A stretch of DNA of 64,000 nt from Mustela lutreola (GCF_030435805.1 NC_081305.1:55462001-55526000), one strand, 5' to 3'; positions 31,166-44,164 are shown, counted from the stretch's first letter. The notes: a model not told the origin generated them from the sequence alone. Made by a program: numbers and translations.

Positions 31166-33339
31166 GGAAGGATGCCCTTCTTTGTCCCTGACCTCCTCTG
31201 CCAGGGTTGGGCAGTGAGGGCTCTCAGTCAGCCAGAACATTCCCCATAACATCCCTCCTTCCTGCTACAACAGAGAAAGCCTTCAGGGTCACTTAGGACA
31301 CACTGGGACTCCCTTCTAGGTGTTCTAGGGTCCTGTTTGTTTATAGCAACTCCTGGGTATCCCTTCTCATCTTCCCAGAGTCCGTCTCTAACGATCCTAA
31401 CTGTGCCCTCCAGAGCCCCTGGGCTCCTGCTGTTCTCCAGGGGCCCACTATAAAGAAGATGAAGCCCATGGCAGGACCAGTTACGTAATTTGCAGGGCTT
31501 GGGGCAAACGAAAATGTGGGGCCCCTCGTTCCAACTTCAAGACGGTTCTAGCAGAGCACTGAACCATTGAACCCAGGGTGGGTCCCTTCTGAATGAGGTC
31601 TGAAGCCGCCTTGGCCCTGGGGACTGTGCACTAGGATCGCGCCCTCTGCACCTGCACCAGTAGTGCCCCCTACTGATCCCGAGAGGTAATCTCGCCTGAG
31701 TTCAAAACCAAATTCTTCTTCCACGTTGGTTTTTCCGAGCCCTGTTTTTTTATCTATCAAGTGGGGATAACGATTCTGCCAACCTCAGGAGAGAGGCTTC
31801 AGGGAGTCAAGGACTGGGCATGGGGCAAATGTAGGGCATAACAGTAACATGTTTCCTTTAATGTGCACCCCTCCCTACCCCCGACTCCCAGCTGCTGTTA
31901 GGGTCCCAGGGATCTGAGACGCCATGTCCCAGATGTCTTGGCTCCCTCTTGCATCTGCAGGGGCCAGCACAGTAAATATTGGTAGAATGAATGATGGCAA
32001 CCACGAAGGACCTTGGGCTGGTTTGATAAGCCCCTAAACCTCTTCTAGAATAGCTTTGATGTCCTGCTAGAACATTCTAGCAGAATCTCTGCTGGAGCCC
32101 TCTGTGATAATGTATAACAGAGCTGGGATCTACCAGAATGTTAGACTCCCAGGGATTTGCCATGATAGACTCTGGGATGTTGGGTAAAATGCCCCCAAAT
32201 GGGGCAGCAGGATGGCTCAGATACATACAAAAGCTACTTCAAGTTCCCCAGACTCCACTCACAGACCTCGGGACCAGACCAGACCAAATGATTTCAGGTG
32301 CCTGCTCCCACAAGTCCTGCTACAGTAGAATACCACAGAGGCTGCAACAATGATTGCCAGGGGAGGGGGCCATCGTCACCTGCTAATGAGCAGCAGAGCT
32401 GGAAATCAGCACAGAGCCTGTGGTCACCATGCTGTCACTTGGAGGTATCTCTTCATGTTCCGCTGAGCTCCAAGGACAGGCCTGCCTTGTGGGATGCAGG
32501 ATTTAACTGTTTACTCCCCTGAACACGTATGGGTGCTTCCAACTTGTCCACGTGCTGGGGATGCGGAGCTCACCTTCCAGCGGTTAGCGGGTAAACAAAC
32601 ACGCTCCATCACAGGGGTTTGTGCAATAAACATACAAATACACAAGAAATGGGGCTTCATCTGTCTCTGCAGGGCAATCAAGCCAGGAAGGGCGGTTGGG
32701 CAGCTTGGGGGTTTGGCTGGATGGCAAGAGGCTGGGGAGCACTACAGCCGAGGCAAAGAAGGAGGGAGCCAGGTGGACACCTGAACGGAGAGCTGCCAGG
32801 CAGTGGGCACAGCCAGTGCGAAAACTCAGAGGGAGGGAGCAAGTCTGCTGGGCGCTGCCTGCTAAGCAGTGCGGAGGGTGGAGGGCAAGCGCTGAGGCTG
32901 TGACAGTCTGGACCTAGGAGTGGTCTCTGGCTGTCTCCTGACTCTAAAAAAGGGTAGACTCGGTGGTCACCTCCCTCCAGGCACAAGTGGCGTGGCCCCA
33001 GGGCGTCTCTCCTTGGTCTTTGCCACATGACCCACCAGACCCAGCACACACCAGTCAGGGACCCCACCTGCGACTATGTACCCTAACACAGTGGGGTGCC
33101 AAGGAGACACCCCAAGACCACTGGGAGGGAACAAGGTAGCTGGGCTGCTGTCAACAGCGCAGCCCCACCCCAAACGGAAACACCTGTGGTGGGGGGGCTC
33201 CTAGGGCCACCTCAGAGCCCTTCTGGGTCCCAGGCCCCTCCCTCGGGGTCTCTGCCCTCCAGCACGGGTGGGGTGGGGCAGGCTTACAGGCTGAAACTCC
33301 GGGGCGGTGCCCCCTTCTGACCTGTCCCTGCCCCTTCCT

Positions 33340-33430
33340 GCCCCCTTTGATGCGGCCCCACTTCCTCTGGCAGGAACCCCCGCCCTCACTGGGTCTGGGT
33401 AAAAAAGGAGCCGCAGAGCCGGTCCAGAAG
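33340..33430 (+). promoter_or_regulatory. MIR150: Putative MIR150 promoter
   Basis: Immediately upstream of the hairpin: an ETS/PU.1-type CACTTCCTCTGG (about 33359), a CCCGCCC box and a TATA-like GGTAAAAAAGG (about 33398), with room for a start site near 33425. Placement is inference from motif order. Confidence 0.45.
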
Positions 33431-33458
33431 CAGTGTCCCTGGAGGTAGCAGCTCCTCT

Positions 33459-33542
33459 CTCCTCTCGGCCCTGTCTCCCAACCCTTGTACCAGTGCTGTG
33501 CCTCAGTCCCTGGTACAGGTATGGGGGGCAGGGACCTGGGGA
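33459..33542 (+). ncRNA. MIR150: microRNA precursor miR-150
   Basis: Hairpin on the strand opposite the five protein genes, about 1.2 kb beyond the RPS11 3' end, as in human. The 22-nt 5p arm (33474-33495) begins TCTCCCAACCC and is identical to human miR-150-5p. The 3p arm (33510-33531) begins CTGGTACAGG and differs from human in its middle (GTATGGGGGG). miR-150 is a lymphocyte microRNA that targets MYB. The loop GCTGTGCCTCAGTCC separates the arms. Confidence 0.95.
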
Positions 33543-33544
33543 TC

Positions 33545-34740
33545 CCAGCAGCACCAGGCCCCGAGGGCTGAAGCCATCAGGTGCCTCCTTCTCCCCTGGC
33601 TGCCAGCTTCAACGACGGTGAGGGTCTTTCTACAGCTTCTAAAAGCCACCCCCCCCCCTCAATCCTGCCACCTTGTTGCCCCCCAGGTCTATCATCTTGA
33701 ACTTGATTTCTTGCTCAAGATCTGTCTGGTCTTGTTCTGAAATCTGAGTCTGTCACTACCTGTGGTCTCCAACCTTGCTCAGAACCCAGCTGAGTCCCTT
33801 TCTGGGTCTCTAACTGATCCTTTTTCCCTACAAGACTGCCTTTCACTGTTAGGATCAAACTCTCTCCCTTTCCCACATTTTCCTGACACTCCGCATCACC
33901 ATCTGGCCATGTCAGAAGGCTATTTCCCTGACCCTGTCCACATTTCTCTCCTCCCACAAGGCCACCCCGACCTGGTCAGTCTCCCTTCCAGGGCCTTTCC
34001 TAACCCACGTCTAGCAGCCTGCAAGCGGGTGCTGCTAAGGTGGGTCCCAGGCTGGCTCCAGCTTGCCTCGCTAGGGGAGGGACCTTCAAAGCCAGTTTCC
34101 TTGGACTTTCAGGCAAAGTAAGTTTCTAGAACCTGAGTGAGACCTGGAGCTGAGCTGCTCACCCAGGGGAGAACCTGTTGCGACAGATGAGTTTGCTCAT
34201 CTGCAAAGGGGCATGGTGCTCACTCAGGAAGGGGCAGCGCGGCCTGGGGCTGGAGGGGGGAGCTGCCTGGCCTCCATGCTCCACTCCTCTACTGTCAGGG
34301 GGGAGACAGAGAAGCCCAGGCTGAAGTCAAGACCCCTGCAGCTCAGAACCAGGTAGCACAGGACTCCACAAGCCCATCCACCAGCCCCCTGCCTCCCCCT
34401 CCCCCACTTCCCCAACCGTAGCCAGGTCCAGAGGGCCCTCCACCCTCACTCACTTCCTCCCAAGAGACTGGGGGGTGGGGGGCACACCCCACCGCCAGGT
34501 AGAAGGGCTTACTGACAACAAGAGGTAGCATGGACCAAAAGGAGACGCAAAAAGGGGAGCAGTGTCTCAATACAGGTTCCTATCTTCACCCAGAGATGTG
34601 AGGACAGGAAGGATGTGGCTCCCGGTCCCTCCTTTATACTGGGGTCCAGAGAATGAGAGAACCCCATTTTTTGCCATCAACCCCATTCCACTCCCATGAA
34701 CAACCCCTCTGGCAAAGGAGCAGATACCCTAGGCCAGGTT
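33545..34740. other. Intergenic between MIR150 and the RPS11 3' end
   Basis: Unique-looking moderately GC-rich sequence without SINEs; no gene recognised. The lack of SINEs is notable beside the neighbouring intervals. Confidence 0.5.
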
Positions 34741-34758
34741 CCCGACTGGGAAAATAAC

Positions 34759-34764
34759 TTTATT
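34759..34764 (-). terminator. RPS11: RPS11 polyadenylation signal
   Basis: AATAAA on the minus strand 31 nt past the stop codon, giving the very short 3' UTR typical of RPS11; cleavage expected near 34741. Confidence 0.9.
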
Positions 34765-34794
34765 TTCTTCAAGGGTGTGGACAGGTGTCTAGTC

Positions 34795-36897
<2,103 letters not shown>

Positions 36898-37360
36898 CTT
36901 CCCGGCCGCCTCAAAAAAGGAAAGCCGGAAAGGCGTCCGGGTTTCCTTATCGACTGCACAGGGGCAAAGGAGGAAGTGATGAAAGGGGGCGGGAACACGG
37001 TTTGGGGCGGGGCTTCGGGCGCGACTGTGATTGACGGGCGTCCCAAAGCCAGCACGGACGCCCCACAGGATGAAAGGCTGGGGGTCGGAAAGCGGCGGAA
37101 GCGGTCTCGCCAAATTCACGCCAGGAATGCTCTGGTCCTGCTAGTTCACGTTGGCAAGGCGAGGCCAGCTTCTAGCCCCCTAACGTTATCGCGAGAGTTA
37201 TAGAGAGGCGGGCATGTTTCGACGGGGCTAAGATCACGTGGAGTATGGAGACCTCGTGGCTGTGCGCCTGCAGAATTCAAACGGGATGCGGTGGCGGCCA
37301 TCTTTTTGCGGGGCGGTCGGCGGTCTTAAGAGCATGAGCCGACGGCGCTGCCATTTTTGT
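36898..37360 (-). promoter_or_regulatory. RPS11: RPS11 CpG island promoter, TOP-type start
   Basis: CpG-rich and TATA-less. A pyrimidine tract CTTTCCTTTTTTGAGG about 25-30 nt upstream of the ATG fits a 5' TOP start near 36925. Farther out are a TCGCGAGA motif (37189-37196), CACGTG (37235-37240), and two YY1-like elements in the opposite orientation (37293-37308, 37345-37359), which suggest divergent initiation. Confidence 0.7.
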
Positions 37361-37607
37361 GAGGGGCGGGGGTGGACCATGAGTTTTTTTCCCCCGAGTA
37401 ATGAAGTTGTGCTTTTATACCCTGTTTCATCCCCAGACCGTGGTGGTTTAGTGAAAAACAAAACAAACACCCCCGTGCTGATTTTTTGTCTGTAACAGCA
37501 CTGTCCATTTGAACATTCCGCAGTGATGAAAATGTTCTATTATCCGGACTATCCAACACGGTAGCTGCTTTCATTTCAAATGTATATGAGACTGAGGACC
37601 TGAATTT

Positions 37608-37806
37608 TTTTTTTTTTTTAAAGATTTCATTTATTTATTTGACAGAGAGAGATTATAAGTAGGCAAGAGAGGTAGGCATGGAGAGAGAGGAGGAAGCAGA
37701 CTCTCCGCGGAGCAGAGATCCTGATGTGGGGCTCGGTCCCAGGACCCTGGGATCATGACCTGAGCCGAAAACAGAGGCTTTAACACACTAAGCCACCCAG
37801 GCGCCC
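37608..37806 (-). mobile_element. CanSINE
   Basis: Exact duplication AGGACCTGAATTTTT. Confidence 0.93.
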
Positions 37807-37819
37807 CAAGGACCTGAAT

Positions 37820-38250
37820 TTTTAACTTAGTTTCATATTATTTAACTTAAATTTACACAGCTACATGGAGCTAACTAACATCTATAGCATTGGGCGGTGC
37901 AGGTCTATAACTGGATACAAATTTGTTATTTTGTCACTTGTTAGAAAGCAAAGTCTTAACAAAGCACAGGTTTTAATATTTTTTATTCTTTTCGATTCGG
38001 CTGACAAAAAATTGATCTCCCAGGGTCTGAAGGCTCGTCTCAATTTGTGTACTTATCCTGTAGCATGAGGCACTGGTGCACAGGCCACATTTAGTGATGA
38101 GGCGCTTCCATTTTTTTTCTTAACTGCAGAAAGCTCCTCCTCTCCTTGCTGCTTCTAAAACTTGTAGATCCATCTGGGCCTTGGGACTTTTCAACTTGCT
38201 GTTTCTTCAACTGAATTCTTTTTATTTATTTTATTTATTTTTTTATTTTT
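37820..38250. other. Intergenic, no gene seen
   Basis: AT-rich, no recognised feature between two SINEs. Confidence 0.4.
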
Positions 38251-38660
38251 TAAGATTTTATTTATTTAGGGGCGCCTGAGTGGCTCAGTCAGTTGAGCTG
38301 CTACCTTCAGCTCGGGTCATGGTCCCAGGGTCCTGGGATCGAGCCCCACATCGAGCCCCGCATCGAGCTCTCTGCTCAACAGGAGGCCTGCTTCTCTTCC
38401 TCTCTCTGCCTGCCTCTCTGCCTGCTTGTGATCTCTGCCTGTCAAATAAATAAATAAAATCTTGTTTTTTTAAGATTTATTTATTTATTTGACAAATGGA
38501 TAGAGACAAAGCACAGGTAGACAGAGTGGCAGGCAGAGGGAGAGGGAAATGCAGGCTCCCCACTGAGCAGGGAGCCCATGCGGGACTCGATCCCAGGACC
38601 CCAGGATCATGACCTGAGCTGAAGGTAGCAGCTCAACTGACTGAACCACCCAGGCGCCCC
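38249..38660. mobile_element. CanSINE nested in an opposite-strand CanSINE
   Basis: Outer minus copy (38249-38267 and 38466-38660) with duplication CTTCAACTGAATTCTTT / CTTCAACTGAACTCTTT; inner plus copy 38268-38465. Confidence 0.9.
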
Positions 38661-38775
38661 TTCAACTGAACTCTTTGTTCAGCACCTCACCTCTCAGGCA
38701 GGTTCCCGAGGAAACTAACCCGCCCCTCCCCCCAGATTCCACACTGGTGACCCACTATGAAGAGGGTGAGATATC

Positions 38776-38890
38776 TGGGGCGATTGGTGGCTCAGTCAGT
38801 TGATCGTCTGCCTTCCACTCTTCCACTTGGTTCACCGACACCCCCCCCCCCCATGCTCTCCCCAAATAAATACATAAAATCTTTTAAAAG
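38776..38890 (+). mobile_element. Internally deleted CanSINE
   Basis: Head and tail present, most of the body missing; a C run sits in the middle. Confidence 0.75.
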
Positions 38891-39597
38891 AGTGTCGGGT
38901 GTCCATAGCTCTGCTCTCAGGCTGGATTTTACATTTATCCCGTTTCCCTTTCTCCACTAGAAGGAAGGCAGGAATTTTTACCTGCTTTGCTCTCCAGGGC
39001 TTTCTGGCAGCTGTCATGTGGTTCAGTGCTCGATTCATACTTGTTGACTAAATCATCAAATGAATGAAGTTTGGATTGGGATATGCCAAAACGCCCACCC
39101 TTATAGGCAGCTCTATAAATCAAGGCATGTCTCCACCACGGGATACTCTGCAGGCAGTTAATAAAGGGGAGGGAGCTCGATCGATGGGGAAATGAAAAGA
39201 TTGCCAAGCCGTATTTCATTGTTTTAAATGTGCAGTTGGTTCTGAATAGGTATTTCATGCCCACGGTGCAAAATTCAAAAAGTACAAAAATGAATGAATC
39301 TTTCTCCCACTCTTCTCCCCAGACACTGATGCCTAGTTTCCCTCTCCAGACACAACCACTGTCATCCTGTTAGCTTCCAATGGGTCTTCAGGCTGTTTTA
39401 CCTTGGGTTGAATTTGTACATGGACAAAGTAAATTGCAGAACAGAAGGCATACTATGACCCATCTATTTTTAATATTTATTGATAGTCTGTGGGATGACT
39501 GCCTTTTCTTTTAAATCTCCTTATGTGATATAAATGTGGACTTTATAGATTTCAAACACTGTGTTGTTCAGTAACTTAGCCAGTAGTTATATGTGAT
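38890..39597. other. Intergenic, no gene seen
   Basis: Segment near 39260-39480 resembles an old L1 3' region (AAAAAGTACAAAAATGAATG); otherwise nothing recognised. Confidence 0.35.
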
Positions 39598-39771
39598 TTT
39601 TAAAAATATTTTATTTGACAGAGAGAGAGAACACAAGTAGGCAGAGTGAGAGAGTGGGAAGCAGGCTCCCTGCGGAGGAGAGAGCCCAATGTGGGGCTCG
39701 ATTCCAGGACCCTGAGATCATGACCTGAGCTTAAGGCAGAGGCTTCACCCACTGAGCCACCCATGGGACCC
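39598..39771 (-). mobile_element. CanSINE
   Basis: Full body; TATATGTG duplication on both sides. Confidence 0.85.
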
Positions 39772-39797
39772 TATATGTGGTTATTTAAATTGAGTGA

Positions 39798-39868
39798 CAG
39801 GGTGTAGCTCAGTGAGAGAGCCCATGCTTTGCACTATGAAACCCTGGCTTTGAGCCCTGGCACCTCCA
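39798..39868 (+). pseudogene. tRNA-Ala(TGC)-like retroposon
   Basis: GGTGTAGCTCAGTGAGAGAGC, anticodon loop TTTGCAC and the T arm CCTGGCTTTGAGCCCTGG follow tRNA-Ala. The acceptor stem is only partly paired and the anticodon stem lacks a base. A tail of about 35 nt and a short AT repeat (TTTAAATTGA on both sides) suggest retroposition. Confidence 0.6.
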
Positions 39869-39889
39869 ACCACTGGCTTTTCATTCTTT

Positions 39890-40015
39890 AAGAGATACAT
39901 TAAATTTAAATTGATTTTAAATTAAATTTAAATTGAATACAATTTAAAATTGAATTAAATTAAATTAAAATTCAATTAAATTGAATACAATTTAAAACTC
40001 AGTTCTTCAGTCACC
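39890..40015. repeat. AT-only low-complexity stretch
   Basis: Repeats AATTTAAATTGAATACAATT with many self-complementary words; directly follows the tRNA-Ala-like element. Confidence 0.8.
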
Positions 40016-40079
40016 TTATTCAAAGATCAAATGCCCAGAAGCCAGATGTGGCTTCCATATTAGAAAACATTCAGAGTAT

Positions 40080-40104
40080 TTTTTTTTTAAGATTTTATTT
40101 ATTT

Positions 40105-40136
<32 letters not shown>

Positions 40137-40280
40137 CCTGAGCAGGGGGAGGAGCACAGGGAGAGGGAGAAGCAGGCTCACTGCTGAGCAGGGAGCCCAA
40201 CACGGGGCTCCGTCCCAGAACCCCAGGATCATGACCTGAGCTGAAGGCAGACATTTAACTGATTGAGTCACCCGGCACCC
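40080..40280 (-). mobile_element. CanSINE
   Basis: Full-length with an expanded GA tract. Confidence 0.88.
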
Positions 40281-40369
40281 TGACTCAGAACATTTTTATC
40301 AACACAGAAAGTTCTCTTGGACAATGTAGCTATAGAGTAGACTGTTCATATGTATATGGTGTCTTTTAT

Positions 40370-40587
40370 TTTTATTTATTTATTTTTTAAAGATTTTATT
40401 TATTTATTTGACAGAGCGAGATCACAAGCAGGCAGAGAGGCAGGCAGAGAGAGAGGAGGAAGCAGGCTCCCTGCTGAGCAGAGAGCCCGATGCGGGGCTT
40501 GATCCGAGGGGCTTGATCCCAGGACCCTGGGACCAGGACCTGAGCCCAAGGCAGAAGCTTTAACCCACTGAGCCACCCAGGCACCCC
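40370..40587 (-). mobile_element. CanSINE
   Basis: Duplication TGTATATGGTGTCTTTTA; contains an internal GGGGCTTGATCC duplication. Confidence 0.92.
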
Positions 40588-40754
40588 TGTATATGGTGTC
40601 TTTTAAGTTGTACTAACTTCGAAGATGTAAATGCTACTAACTTACAAAAATAATTCGAAAGTTGAATTGCTTAAATTTCTTTCACACTTAATAGCTTTGT
40701 GAATTCTTTTTTTTTAAGCTTGTGAATTCTGAAACATTGTATTATTGTGTCAGC

Positions 40755-40843
40755 ATTCTCTACACCTACTGTGGGGCTCAAACCCACAACCCCAAGATCA
40801 AGAGTCTCTCTTGCTCTGGTGACTGAGTCTGCCAGCCTCCCCT
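40755..40843 (-). mobile_element. Old short CanSINE-like element
   Basis: CTCTACACCTACTGTGGGGC and CCAAGATCAAGAGTC of the short old type. Confidence 0.6.
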
Positions 40844-40858
40844 GAATGAAACATTTTT

Positions 40859-41032
40859 AAAAAAGATTTTATTTATTTATTTGTATTTATTTGACAAAGA
40901 GATCACAAGTAGGCAGAGAGGCAGGCAGAAAGAGGGGGAGAAGCAGGCTTCCTGCTAAGCAGAGAGAGCCTGACTCGAGGCTCGATTCCAGGACCCTGAG
41001 ATCATGATCTAAGCCGAAGGCAGAAGCTTAAC
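40859..41032 (-). mobile_element. 5'-truncated CanSINE
   Basis: Lacks the GGGGCGCC head; exact duplication CCTGAATGAAACATTTTTA. Confidence 0.92.
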
Positions 41033-41112
41033 CCTGAATGAAACATTTTTAACTGTAATTGCTTCAGTCCCTTTGGGGGTACCATTCAGAGGGAAGGACT
41101 TTTCATTTTTCT

Positions 41113-41308
41113 TTTTTTTTTAGTTAGTTTTTTTTTTTTTTTTTTTTGACAGACAGAGATCACAGGTAGGCAAAGAGGCAGGCAGAGAGAGAGGAAGCAG
41201 GCTCCCTGCGGAGCAGAGAGCCCAATGTGGGGCTCCATCCCAGGACCCTGGGATCATGACCTGAGCCAAAGGCAGACACTTTAACCCACTGAGCCATCCG
41301 GGTGCCCC
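41113..41308 (-). mobile_element. CanSINE
   Basis: Exact duplication GACTTTTCATTTTTCT. Confidence 0.92.
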
Positions 41309-41382
41309 GACTTTTCATTTTTCTGTTTTAAAACCTTCTATGTCTCCCCCACCCCCGACCTTGTAGTAGCTTTATTTATTTA

Positions 41383-41551
41383 TTTTTTTAAATTAATATT
41401 TTCTTTATTTATTTGACAGGCAGAGATCACAAGTAGGCAGAGAGGCAGGCAAAGAAAGAGAAGAAAGCAGGCTCCCTGCTGAGCAGGACGCTGGGCTCAT
41501 GACCTGAACAGAAGGTAGCGGGCCTTAACCCACTGAGCCACCCAGGCACCC
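41383..41551 (-). mobile_element. CanSINE
   Basis: Duplication AGTAGCTTTATTTATTT / AGTAGCTTTATTTTTT; part of the body is deleted. Confidence 0.9.
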
Positions 41552-41559
41552 AGTAGCTT

Positions 41560-41990
41560 TATTTTTTGAAGACATAAGTAATTTCTGGAGTTTTTGAACG
41601 ACTTGATAAGGATTTATGATATTTAGTTTAAAAAAAAAAAAAGGCAGGGCCTATAGCTGTTACTTGCAGCGTGTGCTAAGCTAACAAAAGTGACTTAGAA
41701 AAAAGCCTGGAAGGAAATGCATGACTTTGCCCCCGTGGTTTGCATCTCCAGGTGGTGAGATTAGGTGTGATTTCCTCTCTGGTTTTTAAAATGCTCGGTA
41801 TTTTGCAAATGGCTCAGAATAGCTGGTGAGATTTTGATGATAAGGGAAAGCAAAAAAATATATATTGCTTCACAGTGAAGGGGGATATGGGGGCAGTTTG
41901 GAGATATTTGGGCCCACAGCTTTTAATGACCACAACCCACAGTAGGAAATATGGTTGCATCGTGACCAAACACCTGTTTCTCTCTCTTCT
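41560..41990. other. Intergenic, no gene seen
   Basis: Contains GCCTGGAAGGAAATGCATG, typical of an old interspersed repeat I cannot place. No coding signal. Confidence 0.4.
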
Positions 41991-42095
41991 TTTTATTAAG
42001 TTTACTTATTTAAGTAATCTCTACACCCAACATAGGGCTTGAACTCATGACCCTGAGATCAGGAGCTGTATGCTTTCCCAGCTGAACAAGCCAGT
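41990..42095 (-). mobile_element. Old short CanSINE
   Basis: AAGTAATCTCTACACCCAAC, GATCAGGAGCTGTATGC. Confidence 0.65.
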
Positions 42096-42099
42096 TGCC

Positions 42100-42735
42100 T
42101 CCTTCCTCTTGCTTTCTAACTCAACTTTCTCCTTTCCTTCCTGCAATATACTGATTTTTCTCCTTTCTGTTTCTATTCAGGTTTGTTATCATTTTGAGGC
42201 TGGTTACAACCTACCACATCGACTTTCTGCCCCACAGGGTCAGATGGCCTTGACGCCCAATAATGAACTCCAGCCAGTTCCAGGGATGACCACTTGACAG
42301 TGTTTCTGGCCTCTGCGGGATTTCAGACGTACTGAACCAGGGTTTCACGACCGAAATGCAAATGATGGTTGACCTGGGGAAGCTCACGTTGCCATGTGCG
42401 CCCAATGCTTAGCAAGGTTAAGACCCTCCCTTGGGCCCTGCTATGGACCAGGATGGGAAGGTGTGCTAGAGCTCCTAGGGAGGAGTTGGAGATGCGCTAG
42501 GCCCGCCCACGTGCTGTGGGCGGGGCGCGAGACAGAGCTTCGAAAATGTTCCTGCGACTGACCGGGAGGTTCTGAGCCTCAGTGTCTGCCCCCGAAGGGG
42601 GGATGACTGGCTGATGATGAACAATGTTGAGCACCTTCTAACATGCTTATGGGCCATTTGTGTATCTTTGATGAAATATTTCTTCAAATTCTTCCCCAAT
42701 TTGTAGTTGGTTTTCCTTATTATGGAGTTTGGAGG
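42100..42735. other. Intergenic between RPS11 and RPL13A with small CpG patch
   Basis: No gene recognised; the GC-box/E-box patch at 42.5 kb is the only feature. Confidence 0.45.
42501..42526. promoter_or_regulatory. E-box CACGTG framed by inverted GC boxes
   Basis: GCCCGCCCAC and GTGGGCGGG form a 9-bp inverted repeat around CACGTG (42508-42513) in a small CpG-rich patch between RPS11 and RPL13A. No gene start is recognised next to it. Confidence 0.4.
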
Positions 42736-42736
42736 T

Positions 42737-42909
42737 TTTTGTTTTGTTTTGAATTTGAAAGAGAGGGAGAACACAAATGGGGGCAGGAGCAGAGGGAGAA
42801 GCAGACTCCCCACTGAGCATGGAGCCTGATGAGGTGCTCCATCCTGGGATTCCAGTATCATGACCTGAGCCAAAGGCAGATGTTTAGCTACTGAACCACC
42901 CAGGTGCCC
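42737..42909 (-). mobile_element. Old CanSINE
   Basis: Diverged full-length body. Confidence 0.8.
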
Positions 42910-42936
42910 GTTTTTCTGTGTATGTGTGTGTGTGTT

Positions 42937-43110
42937 TAAGATTTTATTTATTTATTCGACAGAGAAATCACAAGTACGCAGAGAGGCAGGCAGAGAGAGG
43001 TGGAAGCAGGCTCCCCGCTGAGCAGAGAGCCCCATGTCGGGCTTGATCCCAGGACCCTGAGACCATGACCTGAAGGCAGAGGCTTAACCCACTGAGCCAC
43101 CTAGGTGCCC
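42937..43110 (-). mobile_element. CanSINE
   Basis: Young type, slight internal deletion near the head; preceded by a GT run. Confidence 0.88.
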
Positions 43111-43127
43111 ATTTTTTGTTTTTGTTT

Positions 43128-43309
43128 CTTAAGATTTTATTTATTTATTTGACAGAGATCACAAGCAGGCAGAGAGGCAGGTAGAGAGAAATGAGGAAGT
43201 AGGCTCCCTGCTGAGCAGAGAGCCCGATAAGGGGCTTGATCCCAGGACACTGGGATCATGACCTGAGCTGAAGGCAGAGGTTTTAACCCACTGAGCCACC
43301 CAGGCACCC
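43128..43309 (-). mobile_element. CanSINE
   Basis: Young full-length copy; TTTTTTGTTTTTG-like flanks. Confidence 0.88.
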
Positions 43310-43690
43310 CTGTTTTGTTTTTTAATATATCCAGGAAACAAGTTCTTCAAAAGGGGTGGGGTTGGCAAATATTTCCTTCCAGTCCGTGGCTTGTTTTTGA
43401 AGTGGAAAGTTTTTAAGTTTATACAGTGAAATTTATCTTTTCAAGGGATCATGTTTTCAGGGGACTATATTAGTGCTGCTTTAACAAGCAGTTTTGCTAA
43501 ACTTAATACTTGATTTTGGCCACTTCTGGAGGCAGCTCCTGTGGTGAGGGGGAGCCCCAGGACGGGTAAACACAGCACCCATTTGTTAAATGATTCTGAG
43601 AAAACAAGTCGCTGTGGCATCTTGGGCATTTTGGGAAGACTAATCGTGACAGATATGTGAGTTGTCATCTGCCCCCTAAATTAAAAGTAA
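43310..43690. other. Intergenic, no gene seen
   Basis: AT-rich unique sequence between SINE groups. Confidence 0.4.
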
Positions 43691-43692
43691 AA

Positions 43693-44069
43693 TGCCCTGG
43701 GGAGCCTGGGTGGCTCAGTGGGGTAAGCCTCTGCCTTCGGCCCAGGTCATGATCCCAGGGTTCTGGGATGGAGCCCCGCATTGGGCTCTGCTCAGCAGGG
43801 AGCATGCTTCCTCCTCTCTCTGCCTGCCTCTCTGCCTACTTGTAATCTGTCAAATAAATAAAATCATTTAAGAAAAATGCCCTGGGGCACCTGGGTGGCT
43901 CAGTGGGTTAAAGCCTCTGCCTTCAGCTCAGGTCATGATCCCAGGGTTCTGGGATGGAGCCCTACATTGGGCTCCCTGCTCAGCAGGGAGCATGCTTTCT
44001 CCCCTCTCTCTGCCTGCCTCTTTGCCTACTTGTGATCTGTCAAATAAATAAAATCTTAAAAAAAAAAAA
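43693..44069 (+). mobile_element. Two serial CanSINEs
   Basis: Copies 43693-43876 and 43888-44069 share the target AAAATGCCCTGGGG, which recurs between them. Confidence 0.9.
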
Positions 44070-44164
44070 TCCCTGTTATAGTAAAATGTGTATTACATTC
44101 ATCTAGTTTCTCTGTGTTGTTAGGCATTTGAATATTGAAATTCTAAATTATAAACTTCCAAGTG

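Larger units (their letters stand above)
29010..33330. other. FCGRT-MIR150 intergenic region
   Basis: No protein gene seen. Apart from the SINE and LTR listed separately, much of 29.1-32.4 kb repeats a loose motif GGTCCTGCTACAATGTTCC at irregular spacing (for example near 29130, 29600, 29670, 29960, 30095, 30410, 31270, 32060, 32310), suggesting a decayed tandem array. A DNA-transposon-like piece may lie at 31460-31680. Confidence 0.45.
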
